The notes beneath the pieces were generated by a model, which worked only from the letters and a program-made list of their open reading frames with translations, ran no database searches and was not told the origin of the DNA. Below are positions 1 to 12,318 of a DNA stretch of 64,000 nucleotides, piece by piece. Position 1 is the first letter of the stretch, and the number at the start of each line of letters is the position of its first letter. Position numbers and translations under genes: made by a program. Source of the stretch: Calliphora vicina. Lineage: Eukaryota > Arthropoda > Insecta > Diptera > Calliphoridae. Where the stretch lies: the NCBI RefSeq assembly GCF_958450345.1, contig NC_088781.1, positions 118,494,431 to 118,558,430 on the forward strand, in the 5' to 3' direction.

Positions 1-1595
1 TACTATTTCAAAAAAATTAGTTAATAATTTCGTACTTTTATCAAAATTTAGGAAAATGAATTTATAATATTTTAGTTAATTTTAAGTACAATAATAATCT
101 ACCCAAAAAAGTAGTATATTCTCTACTTTTTAAAAAAGTACTATTTCTACTACTATTTTAAATTATTATAAAATTAATATTTTTAAAATCCCCTAAATAC
201 GTTTAATATATTCCAACAAGAAAATTATATTATTTACTACTCTTTGTAAAAAAGTAGTTTATAATTTCGTACTTGTACCAAAACTTGGGAAAATTAGTTT
301 ATAATCTTATTGTAAATTTTGAATACAATAATAATCTATCTAAAAAAGTAGTAAATTCCTAACTTTTTTAAAAAAGTAGTATTTCTACTACTATTTTTAA
401 AGTTGATAAAACTAGTATTTATAAAATCCCCAAAATGCGTTTAATATATTCCAACAAGAAAATTATATTATTTACTACTTTTTGCAAAAAAGTAGTTTAT
501 AATTTCGTACTTGTACCAAAACTTGGGAAAATTAGTTTATAATCTTATAGTAAATTTTGATTATAATAACAATATATCTAAAAAAGTAGTAAATTCCCAA
601 GTTTTTGAAAAAAGTAGTATTTTTACTACTATTTTTAATGTTGATAAAACTAATATTTTTAAAATCGCCTAAATGCTTTTAATATAATTTAGCAAACTTT
701 TATATTATTTACTACTATTTGCAAAAAAGTAGTTAATTAATTTCGTACTTTTATTAAAACTTGGGAAAATAAATTTATATTCTTATAGTAAATTTTGAGT
801 ACAATAATAATCTACCCAAAAAAGTAGTTATTCCCTACTTTTTAAAAAAGTACTATTTCTACTACTTTTTTAAATAATGATAAAATTAATAGTTTTACAA
901 TCCCCTAAATGCGTTTAATATATTCCAACAAGAAAATTATATTATTTACTACTTTTTGTAAAAAAGTAGTTTATAATTTCGTACTTGTACCAAAACTTGG
1001 GAAAATTAGTTTATAATCTTATAGTAAATTTTGAGTACAATAATAATCTATCTAAAAAAGTAGTAAATTCCTAACTTTTTTAAAAAAGTAGTATTTCTAC
1101 TACTATTTTTAAAGTTGATAAAACTAATATTTTTAAAATCCCCTAAATGATTTTAATATAATTTAGCAAACATTTATATTATTTACTACTATTTGCAAAA
1201 AAGTAGTTAATTAATTTCGTACTTTTATTAAAACTTGGGAAAATAAATTTATAATGTTATAGTAAATTTTGAGTACAATAATAATCTTCCTAAAAAAGTA
1301 GTAAATTCCCTATATTTTAAAAAAGTACTATTTCTACTACTTTTTTAAATTATTATAAAATTAATATTTTTAAAATCCCCTAAATACGTTTAATATATTC
1401 CAACAAGAAAATTATATTATTTACTACTATTTGCAAAAAAGTAGTTAATTAATTTCGTACTTGTACCAAAACTTGGGAAAATAAATTTATAATGTTAAAG
1501 TAATTTTTGAGTACAATAATAATCTACCTAAAAAGTATTTAATTCTCAACATATTTTAAAAAGTAGTTTATCTACTAACTTTTCTAATATCAATA
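1..1595 (-). repeat. Tandem array A1, ~237-bp unit
   Basis: About 6.7 copies of a ~237-bp AT-rich unit run into the window from the left. The landmark CCCTAAATRCGTTTAATATA recurs near 190, 428, 666, 902, 1140, 1377 and (decayed) 1615. Every unit carries a hairpin with stem AAAAAGTAGTA, loop TTTC on this strand, stem TACTACTTTTT, and a second palindrome ACTACTTTTT-gca-AAAAAGTAGT. The unit is the reverse complement of the array at 3418-6575. Copies differ by scattered substitutions, so the array is not freshly amplified. No reading frame crosses it. The left boundary lies outside the window. Confidence 0.95.
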
Positions 1596-3417
1596 CAACT
1601 CTTGTTTTTTAAATCCCCTAAAAGTATAGAATACAAATTTATGTTTATGCCTAAGTTTATGGAACTTTTGACTTGTATCATGTCCGTAACATGATTTTCT
1701 TGATGTAAGGGACGTAATCCCTGCATTTTTGTGTATATTTAGTACTTTTCGCTTTAACTTTTTATGGTCCATTTTCTTTTAACAAATTGCTTGCCTAATA
1801 TTACTTTTTCTACTAAATTTTAGCCATAAATCAACTACTACTACATTTATTTTAAATAACTCTTTTGCTCATTGTTCTTTTTTTTTCTCCATTTTCATTT
1901 CAGGTAAGTGTTGTTAATAACACATCATCTACAGCTACATCCACTTGGTCTTACCACCAGCACCTGGTGACCACTATTAGTTTTGCTTTGCCAGTGTAAC
2001 CGTAAGTTTATTGCGAGTGTGTTGGGCAAGTGTATAATTTCATAATAAATTATAAAATATCACCCATAAAAGTTAAATCTCATAGAAATTGTAAACTTTT
2101 GTATATTTTGTTCTCTTTACTTTACGAAAACTGAAAAAAAAACAAAATAATGCCAGGAACTATTACTGCACTGCAACTACATAGTGGAAACTAATTGATA
2201 TACAGACATGAAGAGTAACTGTAGAGACGGCCACTAGAGTAAAGAATTACAAGGAATACAAACATGGACAGTAGTTGTAGTTATAGTCGGTATTAGTGTA
2301 CATTAGGGACACTGGTACGTGTATATGTATCTACAATGTAATACAATACATGTTCCTTTAATCATATACTAGGTATACACTTCAAGTAACCGTAAAAGGA
2401 ACGGAAGGATATCACACTTCTACTGTAACTGTAGGATCGAAGGCGGTCTGAAAAGTTCCACTGTATATCCTATAGTTTATTCGTTTTTTAATATGATAGA
2501 AATATAAATATTTTTATTATTTTTGGCTTCTTCATCAGAGACAAATATCCTTCCAATAATCTTATTTTTTGCGATCTGGATAAAGCTAAACTAGTTTAGA
2601 TGTTGAGCACTAAACTAGTTTAGATATTGAGCAATGTTGAGCAATTATGCTATGTTGTGTTTTTTGTTTAAAATTACTTCTCAAATTAACCCTCTTACCT
2701 TCCTTTACCTTTTTGTTTTCCATTTTTTTGGTTTTTGTTTGGTTTTTGTTTAAATATCTTGTTACCTAAACATAAATTTACTACTATGACCACAATGTAC
2801 AACAACTACACTACACAAACAAAAAAGTAATAAGCCGGTAACAACAACATCAGCAGCAGCAGCAACAAAAACAATATAAAAAAAGCCCCAAAGTATACTA
2901 TACAATTTTTCCTACATACTTACACTCACAAACAAACATAGAAACTACAAATATCCTAACGGTAACTTGTGTAACAGACACCAACACACATGAGTAATAC
3001 TAACAATTCCTTTTTCTTGCTGTTTTTGTTGTTGTTGTTCTAGTTGTTGTAACGTAGCAGCCAAAAGCAGAACTTTAAAAATTAACCGCCCGTTTTGACG
3101 CCACTTTTTCAACAAAATATGGCGAAAATAAAAAAAATATATACGAACACGAACAGATCCTAATGACGCCAACTTCATACTCCTTTTGTTTTAATATGAT
3201 AGAAATAATAATATATAAAAAAGGATATAGTATATGGAACTTAGTAAAAAAAAAAAACGAACACAACAAAACACAAAAGTCGACAATGGTGCCATGTTTT
3301 CACTTTGCTTTTGGTGTATAGTTGTCGGCATAATTCTCTATACAATTCATCGCCCAGGGAAGTTATGCCAAGAAAGATTAACTGAAGTGATGAAAAGCTA
3401 GTAACTCCCTAAAATTA
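1596..3417. other. Unique spacer between arrays A1 and A2
   Basis: This 1.8-kb stretch is not part of the repeat. It has ordinary intron-like composition, with CAA/CAG-type simple sequence near 2840-2880 and 3010-3050 and a candidate recursive splice site at 1904. The short open frames here (for example 2945-3178 and 3075-3269, minus strand) are low-complexity and show no domain. I see no gene. Confidence 0.7.
1858..1909 (+). other. Candidate recursive splice site (ratchet point)
   Basis: A ~40-base pyrimidine-rich tract (1861-1900, including CTTTTTTTTTCTCC) is followed by CAG at 1901-1903 and immediately by the donor GTAAGTG at 1904. An acceptor fused to a donor with no exon between is the known signature of ratchet points in long fly introns. 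A second donor-like GTAAGT lies at 2002, about 98 bases on, where a transient 'recursive exon' would be expected to end. If real, a + strand intron spans this point, so a transcription start must lie left of the window. This is inference from sequence only. Confidence 0.55.
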
Positions 3418-6400
3418 TTTGTAAAATGTATTAAACAAGCTTAGGGGGTTTTAAAAATTTTAATTTCATCAACTTTAGAAAAAGTAGTAGAAATACTACT
3501 TTTTTAAAAATTCTATAATTTACTAGTTTTTTACATAGATTTTTATTATATTAAAAATTTACTATAAGATTATATAGTAATTTTCCCTATTTTTGGTAAA
3601 AGTACGAAATTATTAATTTTTTTTTTTAAATAGTAGTAAATTATATAAAATTTTTAATGGATTTTAAAAATAAAAATTTTATTGACATTAAAAATACTAG
3701 TAGAAATACTACTTTTTTAAAAAAGTTATGAATTTACAATTTTTTTAGATAGAATTTTATTTTAATCAAAATTTACTATAATATTATAAATTTGTTTTCC
3801 AAAATGTTCCTAATAGTACGGAATTACTAAATACTTTTTTGCAAATAGTAGTAAATTGTATAAAATTTTTACTAGAATATATTAAAATCATTTAGGAGAT
3901 TTTAAAAATAAGAGTTTTATCTACATTAAAAATAGTAGTAGAAATACTACTTTTTTAAAAAAGTTAAGAATTTACAACTTTTTGATATAGATTATTATTA
4001 TACTCAAAATTTACTATAAGATTATAAATTGGTTTTCCAAAATTTTCCTAATAGTACGAAATTATTAACTACTTTTTTACAAATAGTAGTAAATTATCTA
4101 AAATTTTTACTAGAATATATTAAACGCATTTAGGGGATTTTAAAAATAAGAGTTTTATCGTCATTAAGAATAGTAGTAGAAATACTACTTTTTTAAAAAA
4201 GTTAAGAATTTACAACATTTTTGAGATAGATTTTTATTGTACTCAAAATTTACTATAAGACTATAAATTACTTTTCCAAAATTTTCCTAATAGTACGAAA
4301 TTATTAACTACTTTTTTACAAATAGTAGTAAATTATATAAAATTTTTACTAGAAAATATTAAACGCATTTAAGGGATTTTAAAAATAAGAGTTTTATCGT
4401 CATTAAGAATAGTAGTAGAAATACTACTTTTTTAAAAAAGTTAAGAATTTACAACATTTTTGAGATAGATTTTTATTGTACTCAAAATTTACTATAAGAC
4501 TATAAATTACTTTTCCAAAATTTTCCTAATAGTACGAAATTATTAACTACTTTTTTACAAATAGTAGTAAATTATGTAAAATTTTTGGTATAATGTTTTA
4601 AACGCGTTTAGGGAATTTTAAAAATATATATTTTAACAACATTAAAAATAGTAGTAGAAATACTACTTTTTGAAAAAATTTGTCAGTTTACTAATTTTAT
4701 TTGTAAATTATTATTGTACTCTAAATTTTGTATAAGATTATTAATTTTGTTTTCCAAAATTTTCCTAATAGTACGAAATTATTAACTACTTTTTTACAAA
4801 TAGTAGTAAATTATCTAAAATTTTTACTAGAATATATTAAACGCATTTAGGGGATTTTAAAAATAAGAGTTTTATCGATATTAAAAATAGTAGTAGAAAT
4901 AGTACTTTTTTAAAAAGTTAAGAATTTACAGCTTTTTTAGATAGATTTTTATTGTAATCAAAATTTACTATAAGATTATAAATTTGTTTTCCAAAATTTT
5001 CCTAATAGTACGAAATTATTAACTACTTTTTTACAAATAGTAGTAAATTATATAAAATTTTTACTAGAGTCTATTAAACGCATTTAGGGGATTAAAAAAA
5101 TCAAAGTTTTATCGACATTAAAAATAGTAGTAGAAATACTACTTTTTTAAAAAAGTTAAGAATTTACAACTTTTTCAGATAGACTTTTATTTTACTCAAA
5201 ATTTACTAAAAGATTATAAATTGGTTTTCCAAAATTTTCCTAACAGTACGAAATTATTAACTAATTTTTTTTAAAATACATAGTATTAAATTATTTAAGT
5301 TTTTTGTTAGAAGGTATTAAGAGCGTTTAGGAGATTTCATAAATATGAATTTCATCAACATTAAAAATAGTAGTAGAAATACTACTTTTTGAAAAAAGTT
5401 GTCAGTTTACTAATTTTATTGGTAAATTATTATTGTACTCTAAATTTTGTGTAAGATTATTAATTTTGTTTTCCAAAATTTTCCTAATAGTACGAAATTA
5501 TTAACTACTTTTTTACAAATAGTAGTAAATTATCTAAAATTTTTACTAGAATATATTAAACGCAATTAGGGGATTTTAAAAATAAGAGTTTTATCGATAT
5601 TAAAAATAGTAGTAGAAATAGTACTTTTTTAAAAAGTTAAGAATTTACAGCTTTTTTAGATAGATTTTTATTGTACTCAAAATTTACTATAAGATTATAA
5701 ATTTGTTTTCCAAAATTTTCCTAATAGTACGAAATTATATAAAATTTTTACTAGAGTCTATTAAACGCATTTAGGGGATTAAAAAGTCAAAGTTTTATCG
5801 ACATTAAAAATAGTAGTAGAAATACTACTTTTTTTAAAAAAGTTAAGAATTTACAACTTTTTTAGATAGACTTTTATTTTACTCAAAATTTACTAAAATA
5901 TTATATATTTGTTTACCAAAATTTTTCTAGCAATACGAAATTATTAATAACTTTTTTTAAAATACTAATAAATTTTATATATTTTTTGTTAGAACGTATA
6001 AAGCGCATTTAGGAGATTTCATAAATATCAATTTTAACTACATTAAAAAAAGTAGTAGAAATACTACTTTTTGGAAAAAGTTGTCAGTTTACTAATTTTA
6101 TTGGTAAATTATTATTGTACTCTAAATTTTGTGTAAGATTATTAATTTTGTTTTTCAAAATGTTCCTAATAGTACGAAATTACTAACTACTTTTTTACAA
6201 TTAGTAGTAAATTTAATAAAATTTTTACTAGAATATATTAAACGGATTTAGGGGATTTTAAAAATAAGAATTTTATCGATATTAAAAATAGTAGTAGAAA
6301 TACTACTTTTTTAAAAAGTAAAGAATTAACTACTTTTTTGTGTAGATTAGTAGTAGTGTACTCAAAATTTACTATAAGATTTTATATAAATTTTCGCAAG

Positions 6401-6575
6401 TTTTGGTAAAATTACGAAATTAATTAACTACCTTTTTACAAATAGTAGTAAATATTATAATATTTTTGCTAGAATATATTAAAAGCATTTAGGGATTTTA
6501 AAAATATTAATTTTATCTAAATTTAAAAAGTAGTAGAATTACTACTTTTTTAAAAGGTAAAGAATTTACTATTTT
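3418..6575 (+). repeat. Tandem array A2, ~239-bp unit, inverted to A1
   Basis: About 13 copies of the A1 unit in reverse complement. The hairpin core AGTAGTA-GAAA-TACTACT recurs near 3484, 3698, 3932, 4171, 4410, 4649, 4888, 5127, 5367, 5605, 5813, 6053, 6291 and 6527, mostly 237-241 bases apart. One unit near 5730 has lost about 30 bases around the ACTACTTTTTTACAAATAGTAGT segment. The 5.3-5.5 and 6.0-6.2 kb copies share a diverged variant (GTCAGTTTACTAATTTTATT), also seen near 4.68 kb, which implies past multi-unit duplication. Together A1 and A2 form a long imperfect inverted repeat. Confidence 0.95.
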
Positions 6576-7942
6576 TAGTTCTATTTTTATTGTATTTGTC
6601 CTGGAAAAAAAATTTCCTTTTTTCCAACCTTAGCTTACCTTCCCTTTTTACAACTGTATAGTCCTCTTGAAGCAACAACAACAATAATATCCAAATAGCA
6701 ATACAACAAGGAAATTCATTTGAGTATACTAAACTCATTTTTACCATTTTCGTCTTTTTGACTACTAAAAATAAAACAACAAATACATATTCTATTTTTT
6801 GTGTTGTTGCTATTTTTTACTTTGTATTTGTTCATTCGTTCATTTTCTACATTTTCACCATGATTAAAGAAACAAAATGATTCATCCTTTATAATAATAA
6901 TAACAAAAACAACAACGATAGCAGCAACAAAACCAGAGCATGCATTTGAAAACGTAACGAGTCGTATTGTAGCAGAGACTGACGACTACACAAATTATTT
7001 ATAGTACGAGTATGCGGTTATTTTGTTGGCGCCGCATAGATTTGGTAAGCAATTTCTTTCCCCCATTTTCCGAATTTTGTTTATATTTGTATCACTACTA
7101 TCTTTTCACTATAACTATTATAAACAATTTTACTCTATTGCTTCTTTACTCATACTAGCAACTCTCTTTGTTAAGTTTATACAAATAGAAGAGAGACAGA
7201 GTGCTTTTGGCGTTGTTAAATCTCTCTCATACTCTGTTTTTCAGTTTTGTAGTTGATGAACGTTGAAGTAGCACTGTGGTGCGGTTTGAAAATGTAGCTT
7301 AGTATGTGATAATAAAAAATTCATTGAAACTATAGGAAATATCTAAAGATTTGACGTTTATACCAAAGTTGACCACATCGGGAGTAAAAATACCATAAAT
7401 ATTCAGTCGATTTTATGTGCAGTTCTATATTTATTACCCTTAATTTTCTCATCTACCCCACTGTGCCTAACTACTATGTGCTTTTTCATGTGGCGACGTG
7501 GACGACCAATATCCAAACCATTTTCTTATTACTCATACTTTCAGGTGGTTGATTTTTATGTTGTTTAATTTATAGCACTTCCAGTTGTGGACTGACAGAC
7601 TGTCCACCAGCCAGCCATCCAGTCAGCCAGCCTTGTGTGCTCTTATGGTTTCGATAAGATGAGAGGTTATTTTGCCTTATTACTCATGCTTGGCTTTGAT
7701 TTTTGTAGCAGAAAAATAGGATAAATATATTTATATTCATGTTTTCAACACAGTAAGGATATTAGGCATATCAATTTAAATATATCTACTGATAAATTTA
7801 TGCATACTTGTATGAGTTTCTATGTATACGATTTTTTTCTTTTTATAGGATTATATTTAATTATTGCTGAAAATCTAAAATGATATTTATTAAAGGATAA
7901 TTGACATTAAATTTTTGTTCATATTTGATATTTATATTAACC
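6576..7942. other. Unique intron-like sequence
   Basis: No gene is visible. Poly-A/T stretches, AAC-type simple sequence (6660-6690, 6900-6930) and a CAGCC-rich patch at 7590-7635 are present. TTTG|GTAAGC at 7045 resembles a donor, and an acceptor-like pyrimidine run ends in CAG at 7544, but neither is tied to a convincing exon. The frame at 7023-7256 starts at TTG and is hydrophobic low-complexity translation of AT-rich DNA. Confidence 0.55.
7130..7250 (+). promoter_or_regulatory. GAGA-like motif cluster with an Inr-like TCAGTT (weak)
   Basis: CTCTCT/GAGAGA motifs occur close together (AACTCTCTTTG, GAAGAGAGACAGAG, ATCTCTCTCATACTCTG) and are followed by TCAGTT at 7241-7246, a match to the fly initiator. 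The arrangement resembles the stronger candidate promoter near 11.5-11.7 kb. There is no ATG desert or exon downstream, so this may be chance or a GAGA-factor binding region. Confidence 0.2.
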
Positions 7943-8742
7943 TTTTCTATAGAAAAGTTGTCTGTGTCTGACAGCAAACTTTTCTATAGATTCGATGTCT
8001 GTATCTGACAGCAAACTTTTCTATAGAAACGATGTCTGTGTGACAGCAAACTTTTCTATAGAAACGATGTCTGTGTGACAGCAAACTTTTCTATAGAAAC
8101 TATGTCTGTGTGACAGCAACTTTTTCTATAGAAACGATGTTTGTGTGACAGCAACTTTTTCTATAGAAACGATGTCTGTGTGACAGCAACTTTTTCTATA
8201 GAAACGATGTCTGTGTGACAGCAACATTTTCTATAAAAAACGATGTCTGTGTGACAGCAACATTTTCTATAAAAAACGATGTCTGTGTGACAGCAACATT
8301 TTCTATAAAAAACGATGTCTGTGTGACAGCAACATTTTCTATAAAAAACGATGTCTGTGTGACAGCAACATTTTCTATAAAAAACGATGTCTGTGTGACA
8401 GCAACATTTTCTATAGAAAAGTTGTCGGTGTGACAGCAACATTTTCTATAGAAAAGTTGTCGGTGTGACAGCAACATTTTCTATAGAAAAGTTGTCGGTG
8501 TGACAGCAACATTTTCTATAGAAAAGTTGTCGGTGTGACAGCAACATTTTCTATAGAAAAGTTGTCGGTGTGACAGCAACATTTTCTATAGAAAAGTTGT
8601 CGGTGTGACAGCAACATTTTCTATAGAAAAGTTGTCGGTGTGACAGCAACATTTTCTATAGAAAAGTTGTCGGTGTGACAGCAACATTTTCTATAGAAAA
8701 GTTGTCGGTGTGACAGCAACATTTTCTATAGACAAATTGTAT
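7943..8742 (+). repeat. Tandem array B1, 35-37-bp unit
   Basis: About 22 copies of a unit of the form GTGTGACAGCAACA, then TTTTCTATAGAAAA, then GTTGTCG. The 14-base core TTTTCTATAGAAAA is a perfect palindrome. Three blocks of variants follow one another: AAACGATGTCTGTGTG (to ~8220), a TATAAAAAACG version that breaks the palindrome (8220-8400), and a homogeneous GTTGTCGGTGTG version (8405-8735), where units are nearly identical at 35 bases. Such blocks are typical of local unequal exchange or replication slippage. Open frames exist only because some blocks lack stops. Confidence 0.95.
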
Positions 8743-9676
8743 GTGTGATTAAGCCAAATGTAGATTAACTGTGCTGTGTTTGTAACAACTAATAGATAAT
8801 GATTCACATTCAAGAATCAATTTAGATTTGTTAAATTTATAATTTTCATTTATTTCTATGTTTTATTATCTAAAATTTATTCAAAAATCTATCTGTTACT
8901 AACTCAATATTTCAAAAACAAGAAGAAAAAAAATTCTGCCGCTACCATGACATGTCATGCTGCCTGCAATGTATGTCATTGCAATTACTTCCATTCTATA
9001 CATTTTCAATTACCTTGAATTATTGTCATAAATTTTCTCTAAGCAACTAAAAAAAACAATATTTTTTTACACATTTAAATTAGAAACAACCCAGAAAAAC
9101 AAACATTGCCATTCCACTCTGCTCCTGAAGATGACGATGATTCATCCGGTGGTTCATTTGCATGATCAGCTGTTTCTGTATGTTTTTGCTTTTTCAGAAA
9201 ATTTTCATCCGGTTGTGTCATCACGTGTATTTAAAGGATTTTTATAACTTTCATGGAGTTTCATGGTTGTTATTTTTTTTTTGCACATTCTTTTGTTGGT
9301 TAAATTACGAAATAGCCGGCTTTTTGTTTCTGTGTTACCATTAAAATTGTGTGTATATGTATTGAATTTCAGTGCAAAATGTAGTGAAAAATAAAAATCA
9401 AGAGAAACAGAGGGTAGAAAAAGAAAAATCCCCCCTTAATAACTTTTTACACTCTGAAAATTTGTAAGCGCATGTCAGTGATTTTTATTACATAAAAAAT
9501 ATTTTATATAGTTTTTGTTTCAAATGAGAGACTTAGATGGTGAATTGTGAAACAACCCTTAACTATACAATTAAATTAAATAATTTCGATAAAATACTGT
9601 AATATTGGGGAGAATTTAATATATTTTTAAATAAATTGCAATAAAAACAAACTGAAGTTAAAACTAACTCAGCAGA
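8743..9676. other. Unique spacer between arrays B1 and B2
   Basis: AT-rich sequence with no recognisable gene. The 60-codon frame at 9162-9344 is Phe/Cys-rich translation of T-rich DNA with no domain. The segment 9110-9245 is less AT-rich than its surroundings and could be a conserved intronic element, but nothing identifies it. Confidence 0.55.
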
Positions 9677-11135
9677 GTTGTCTGATTTAAGGTAACTTTT
9701 TCTACAGAAAAGTTGTCTGCTTCAAAGCAACAAAAAGTTGCCTTAAACAAGAGAGTATTTCTATAGCAAATTTGTCGGTGAAACAGCGACTTTTTTTCAG
9801 TAGAAAAGTTGTCGGTGTGACAGCAATGTCTTCTATTGAAAAGTTGTCGATGTGACTGCGATTTTTTTCTATAGAAAAGTTGTCGATGTGACAGCGACTT
9901 TTTCTATAAAAAAGTTGTCGGTGTGACAGCGACTTTTTTCTATTGAAAAGTTGTCGGAGTAACAACGACTTTTTCTATAGAAAAATTGTCGATGTGACAA
10001 CGACTTTTTCTATAGAAAAATTGTCGATGTGACAACGACTTTTTCTATAGAAAAATTGTCGATGTGACAACGACTTTTTCTATAGAAAAATTGTCGATGT
10101 GACAACGACTTTTTCTATAGAAAAATTGTCGATGTGACAACGACATTTTCTATAGAAAAATTTTCGATGTGACAACGACATTTTCTATAGAAAAATTTTC
10201 GATGTGACAACGACTTTTTCTATAGAAAAATTGTCGATGTGACAACGACTTTTTCTATAGAAAAATTGTCGATGTGACAACGACTTTTTCTATAGAAAAG
10301 TTGTCGGTGTGCCAGCGACTTTTTTCTATAGAAAAGTTGTCGGTGTGACAGCGACTTTTTTCTATAGAAAAGTTGTCGATGTGACAGCGACTTTTTTCTA
10401 TAGAAAAGTTGTCGATGTGACAGCGACTTTTTTCTATAGAAAAGTTGTCGATGTGACAGCGACTTTTTTCTATAGAAAAGTTGTCGATGTGACAGCGACT
10501 TTTTTCTGTAGAAAAGTTGTCGATGTGACAGCGACTTTTTTCTGTAGAAAAGTTGTCGGTGTGCCAGCGACTTTTTTCTATAGAAAAGTTGTCGGTGTGC
10601 CAGCGACTTTTTTCTATAGAAAAGTTGTCGGTGTGCCAGCGACTTTTTTCTATAGAAAAGTTGTCGGTGTGCCAGCGACTTTTTTCTATAGAAAAGTTGT
10701 CGGTGTGCCAGCGACTTTTTTCTATAGAAAAGTTGTCGATGTGACAGTGACTTTTTCTATAGAAAAATTGTCCATGTGACAGTGACTTTTTTCTATAGAA
10801 AAGTTGTCAGTGACAGCTACTTTCTTTAAACAAAAGTTGTTTGCTTTGAATCAAATTTTTCTATAATAAAGTTCTCTGCCTTGAAGCAAATTTTTCTTAA
10901 GCGAAATTTTAATTTTATCAGAGCAACTTTCCCTATAAAATGTCGATTTCAAATCAACTTTGAAATGCAGCAAGCTATTAATTTATAAAAAAATTATCTG
11001 CGTCAAAGCAACTCTTTTATAGAAAAGGGGTCTGCATTAATGCAACTTTTTCTAAAGAAAAGTTGTCCGCTTTAAAGCATTTTTTTTTTTCTCTAAAGAA
11101 AACTTCTCATTTTTAAAGCAACTTTTTCTACAAAT
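9677..11135 (+). repeat. Tandem array B2, 36-37-bp unit, same family and orientation as B1
   Basis: About 30 regular copies to ~10830, then six or so decayed ones to ~11135. The unit is GTGTGACAGCGAC, TTTTTTCTATAGAAAA, GTTGTCG. Sub-blocks are visible: GACAACGAC/AAAAATTGTCGATGT (9965-10290), GACAGCGAC (10330-10545) and GCCAGCGAC (10555-10730). Where the unit is 36 bases it is a multiple of three, giving a spurious 156-codon frame at 10309-10779. A lone relic of the unit (AAAGAAAAGTTGTCG) sits at 23100. Confidence 0.95.
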
Positions 11136-11399
11136 TCTATATTTGACATTTAATTTTATAAGCTCCCCTTTTAGTTAAAATTCCTCCCTACCCCCCGTTT
11201 TTACACCCACAAACTGTTTTTAACACTCATTAACTATTTATAACACTCTCTTTCCTAGCACTCAATTCTCGAATGGTAAAATTACAAACAAAAAATGTCC
11301 TTGCGTATTGTTTGAAAATCTAACGAGAAGAGCTATTTTCGAAGAATTACCCAATGTTTATAAACAGTTTGTCTTGGTCTTTCGTTGCGTTTAAAACGA

Positions 11400-11700
11400 C
11401 AAATTTGCTCGTACTTTTTTGTGCTGGTCTTTTAAAACCCAACAAAAAGTCAAAAATTCTATACTGACGTTAAGAAAATTTCGTTATTTTTAAATACGAA
11501 TACAGCAAGGCAATAACAAATCTCTACACTCACTCTCTTTCTTGTAACTCTCTTGTTAACTACTATCGTATACTCACTGAGCATACGAAAGGAATAAAGA
11601 AAGAAAAAAGGAAACGAAATAACCGTTAGCTGACACTTGTTCGTGTGTGTGTGAGCGTGTGTGTAGGGAAACGCAACTACAGCCAACTTCAGTTACATTT
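11400..11700 (+). promoter_or_regulatory. Candidate promoter of the 12.3-kb exon
   Basis: CTCACTCTCTTTC and AACTCTCTTG (GAGA-type motifs, 11528-11555), a CACTGAGC block and a GT-rich run (11641-11665) lead to TCAGTT at 11689-11694. This matches the fly initiator, with A at 11691 as +1. I find no TATA box at -30 and no clear DPE at +28. The ATG-free tract begins at 11354, so an earlier or dispersed start is also possible. Position is inferred from motifs and from the ATG desert. Confidence 0.45.
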
Positions 11701-12318
11701 AGAACATATAGAACTGTCAACATAAACGCATAAAGACAACTAACTAGTTTAAACGTCTTTGCGGTAGTAGAGAAAACGTGTATAAGAAAAAAAATTTATT
11801 CACAAAAGAAAAAAATAAATTAATTTAGAAAAAAACCGTCTGTGTTTTTAAGCAAAAAAAGAAAGCAAACACATTTTTTCTACGCAAAAAAAACCATCCA
11901 AAAAGTTTACAATAATAATATACAAGAATCTTTTTTAAAAAAATTTTCTTAAAACCCAAAATAATCTCTTATAGAAAGTGTAGTTTTGAAACCAGACACC
12001 GCCCTTAAAGATTATTAAGCATAAATAACAAAATATTACCAAATAAAAATAAACAAGATTCCAAATTCCCAATAAAACAAATCCTTATAAGAAAAACATA
12101 TCGCCTACTCTACAATCCTAGTGTTTTTATAAGAAATTTCAACTTAATCTTTATCTAAAAAGTTTAAGTGTGTTCCAGCGTGTTTATATTTACCTAAAAT
12201 CTAGTAAAGCAAAGTGTTTGCAGCTGAAGCAGTGTAAACCAGAATATAATATAACATCACCACTGTTTGAATACCTAAATTGGAAACACACGTTTTAAAT
12301 CAATAAATTTTAGTCATC
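11691..12318 (+). other. Predicted long 5' untranslated leader
   Basis: There is no ATG on the + strand from 11354 to 12318 (965 bases), while the minus strand has about eleven in the same stretch. In DNA of this composition many + strand ATGs would be expected. Strand-specific loss of upstream start codons is the mark of a translated mRNA leader. The sequence is A-rich with CAA and AAA runs, as in many fly leaders. Its 5' end is uncertain: the initiator at 11691 is my best guess. No intron is obvious inside it. Confidence 0.6.

Noticed and set aside
1..6575. Interpreting A1-spacer-A2 as one Foldback transposon
   Set aside because: Attractive because the arrays are inverted, but the left end is outside the window, no target duplication can be read, and the spacer contains a host-like splice signal. 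Kept only as an alternative.
8161..8477. Overlapping 72-93-codon frames on both strands
   Set aside because: Same cause: repeat units of family B, open in several frames at once.
10309..10779. 156-codon open frame on the + strand
   Set aside because: It is translation of the 36-bp tandem repeat (a multiple of three with no stop), with a second frame open at the same place. Not a protein gene.
7943..11135. CRISPR-like look (short regular repeats)
   Set aside because: There are no unique spacers between repeats, units abut directly, and the context is an animal genome. It is a satellite.
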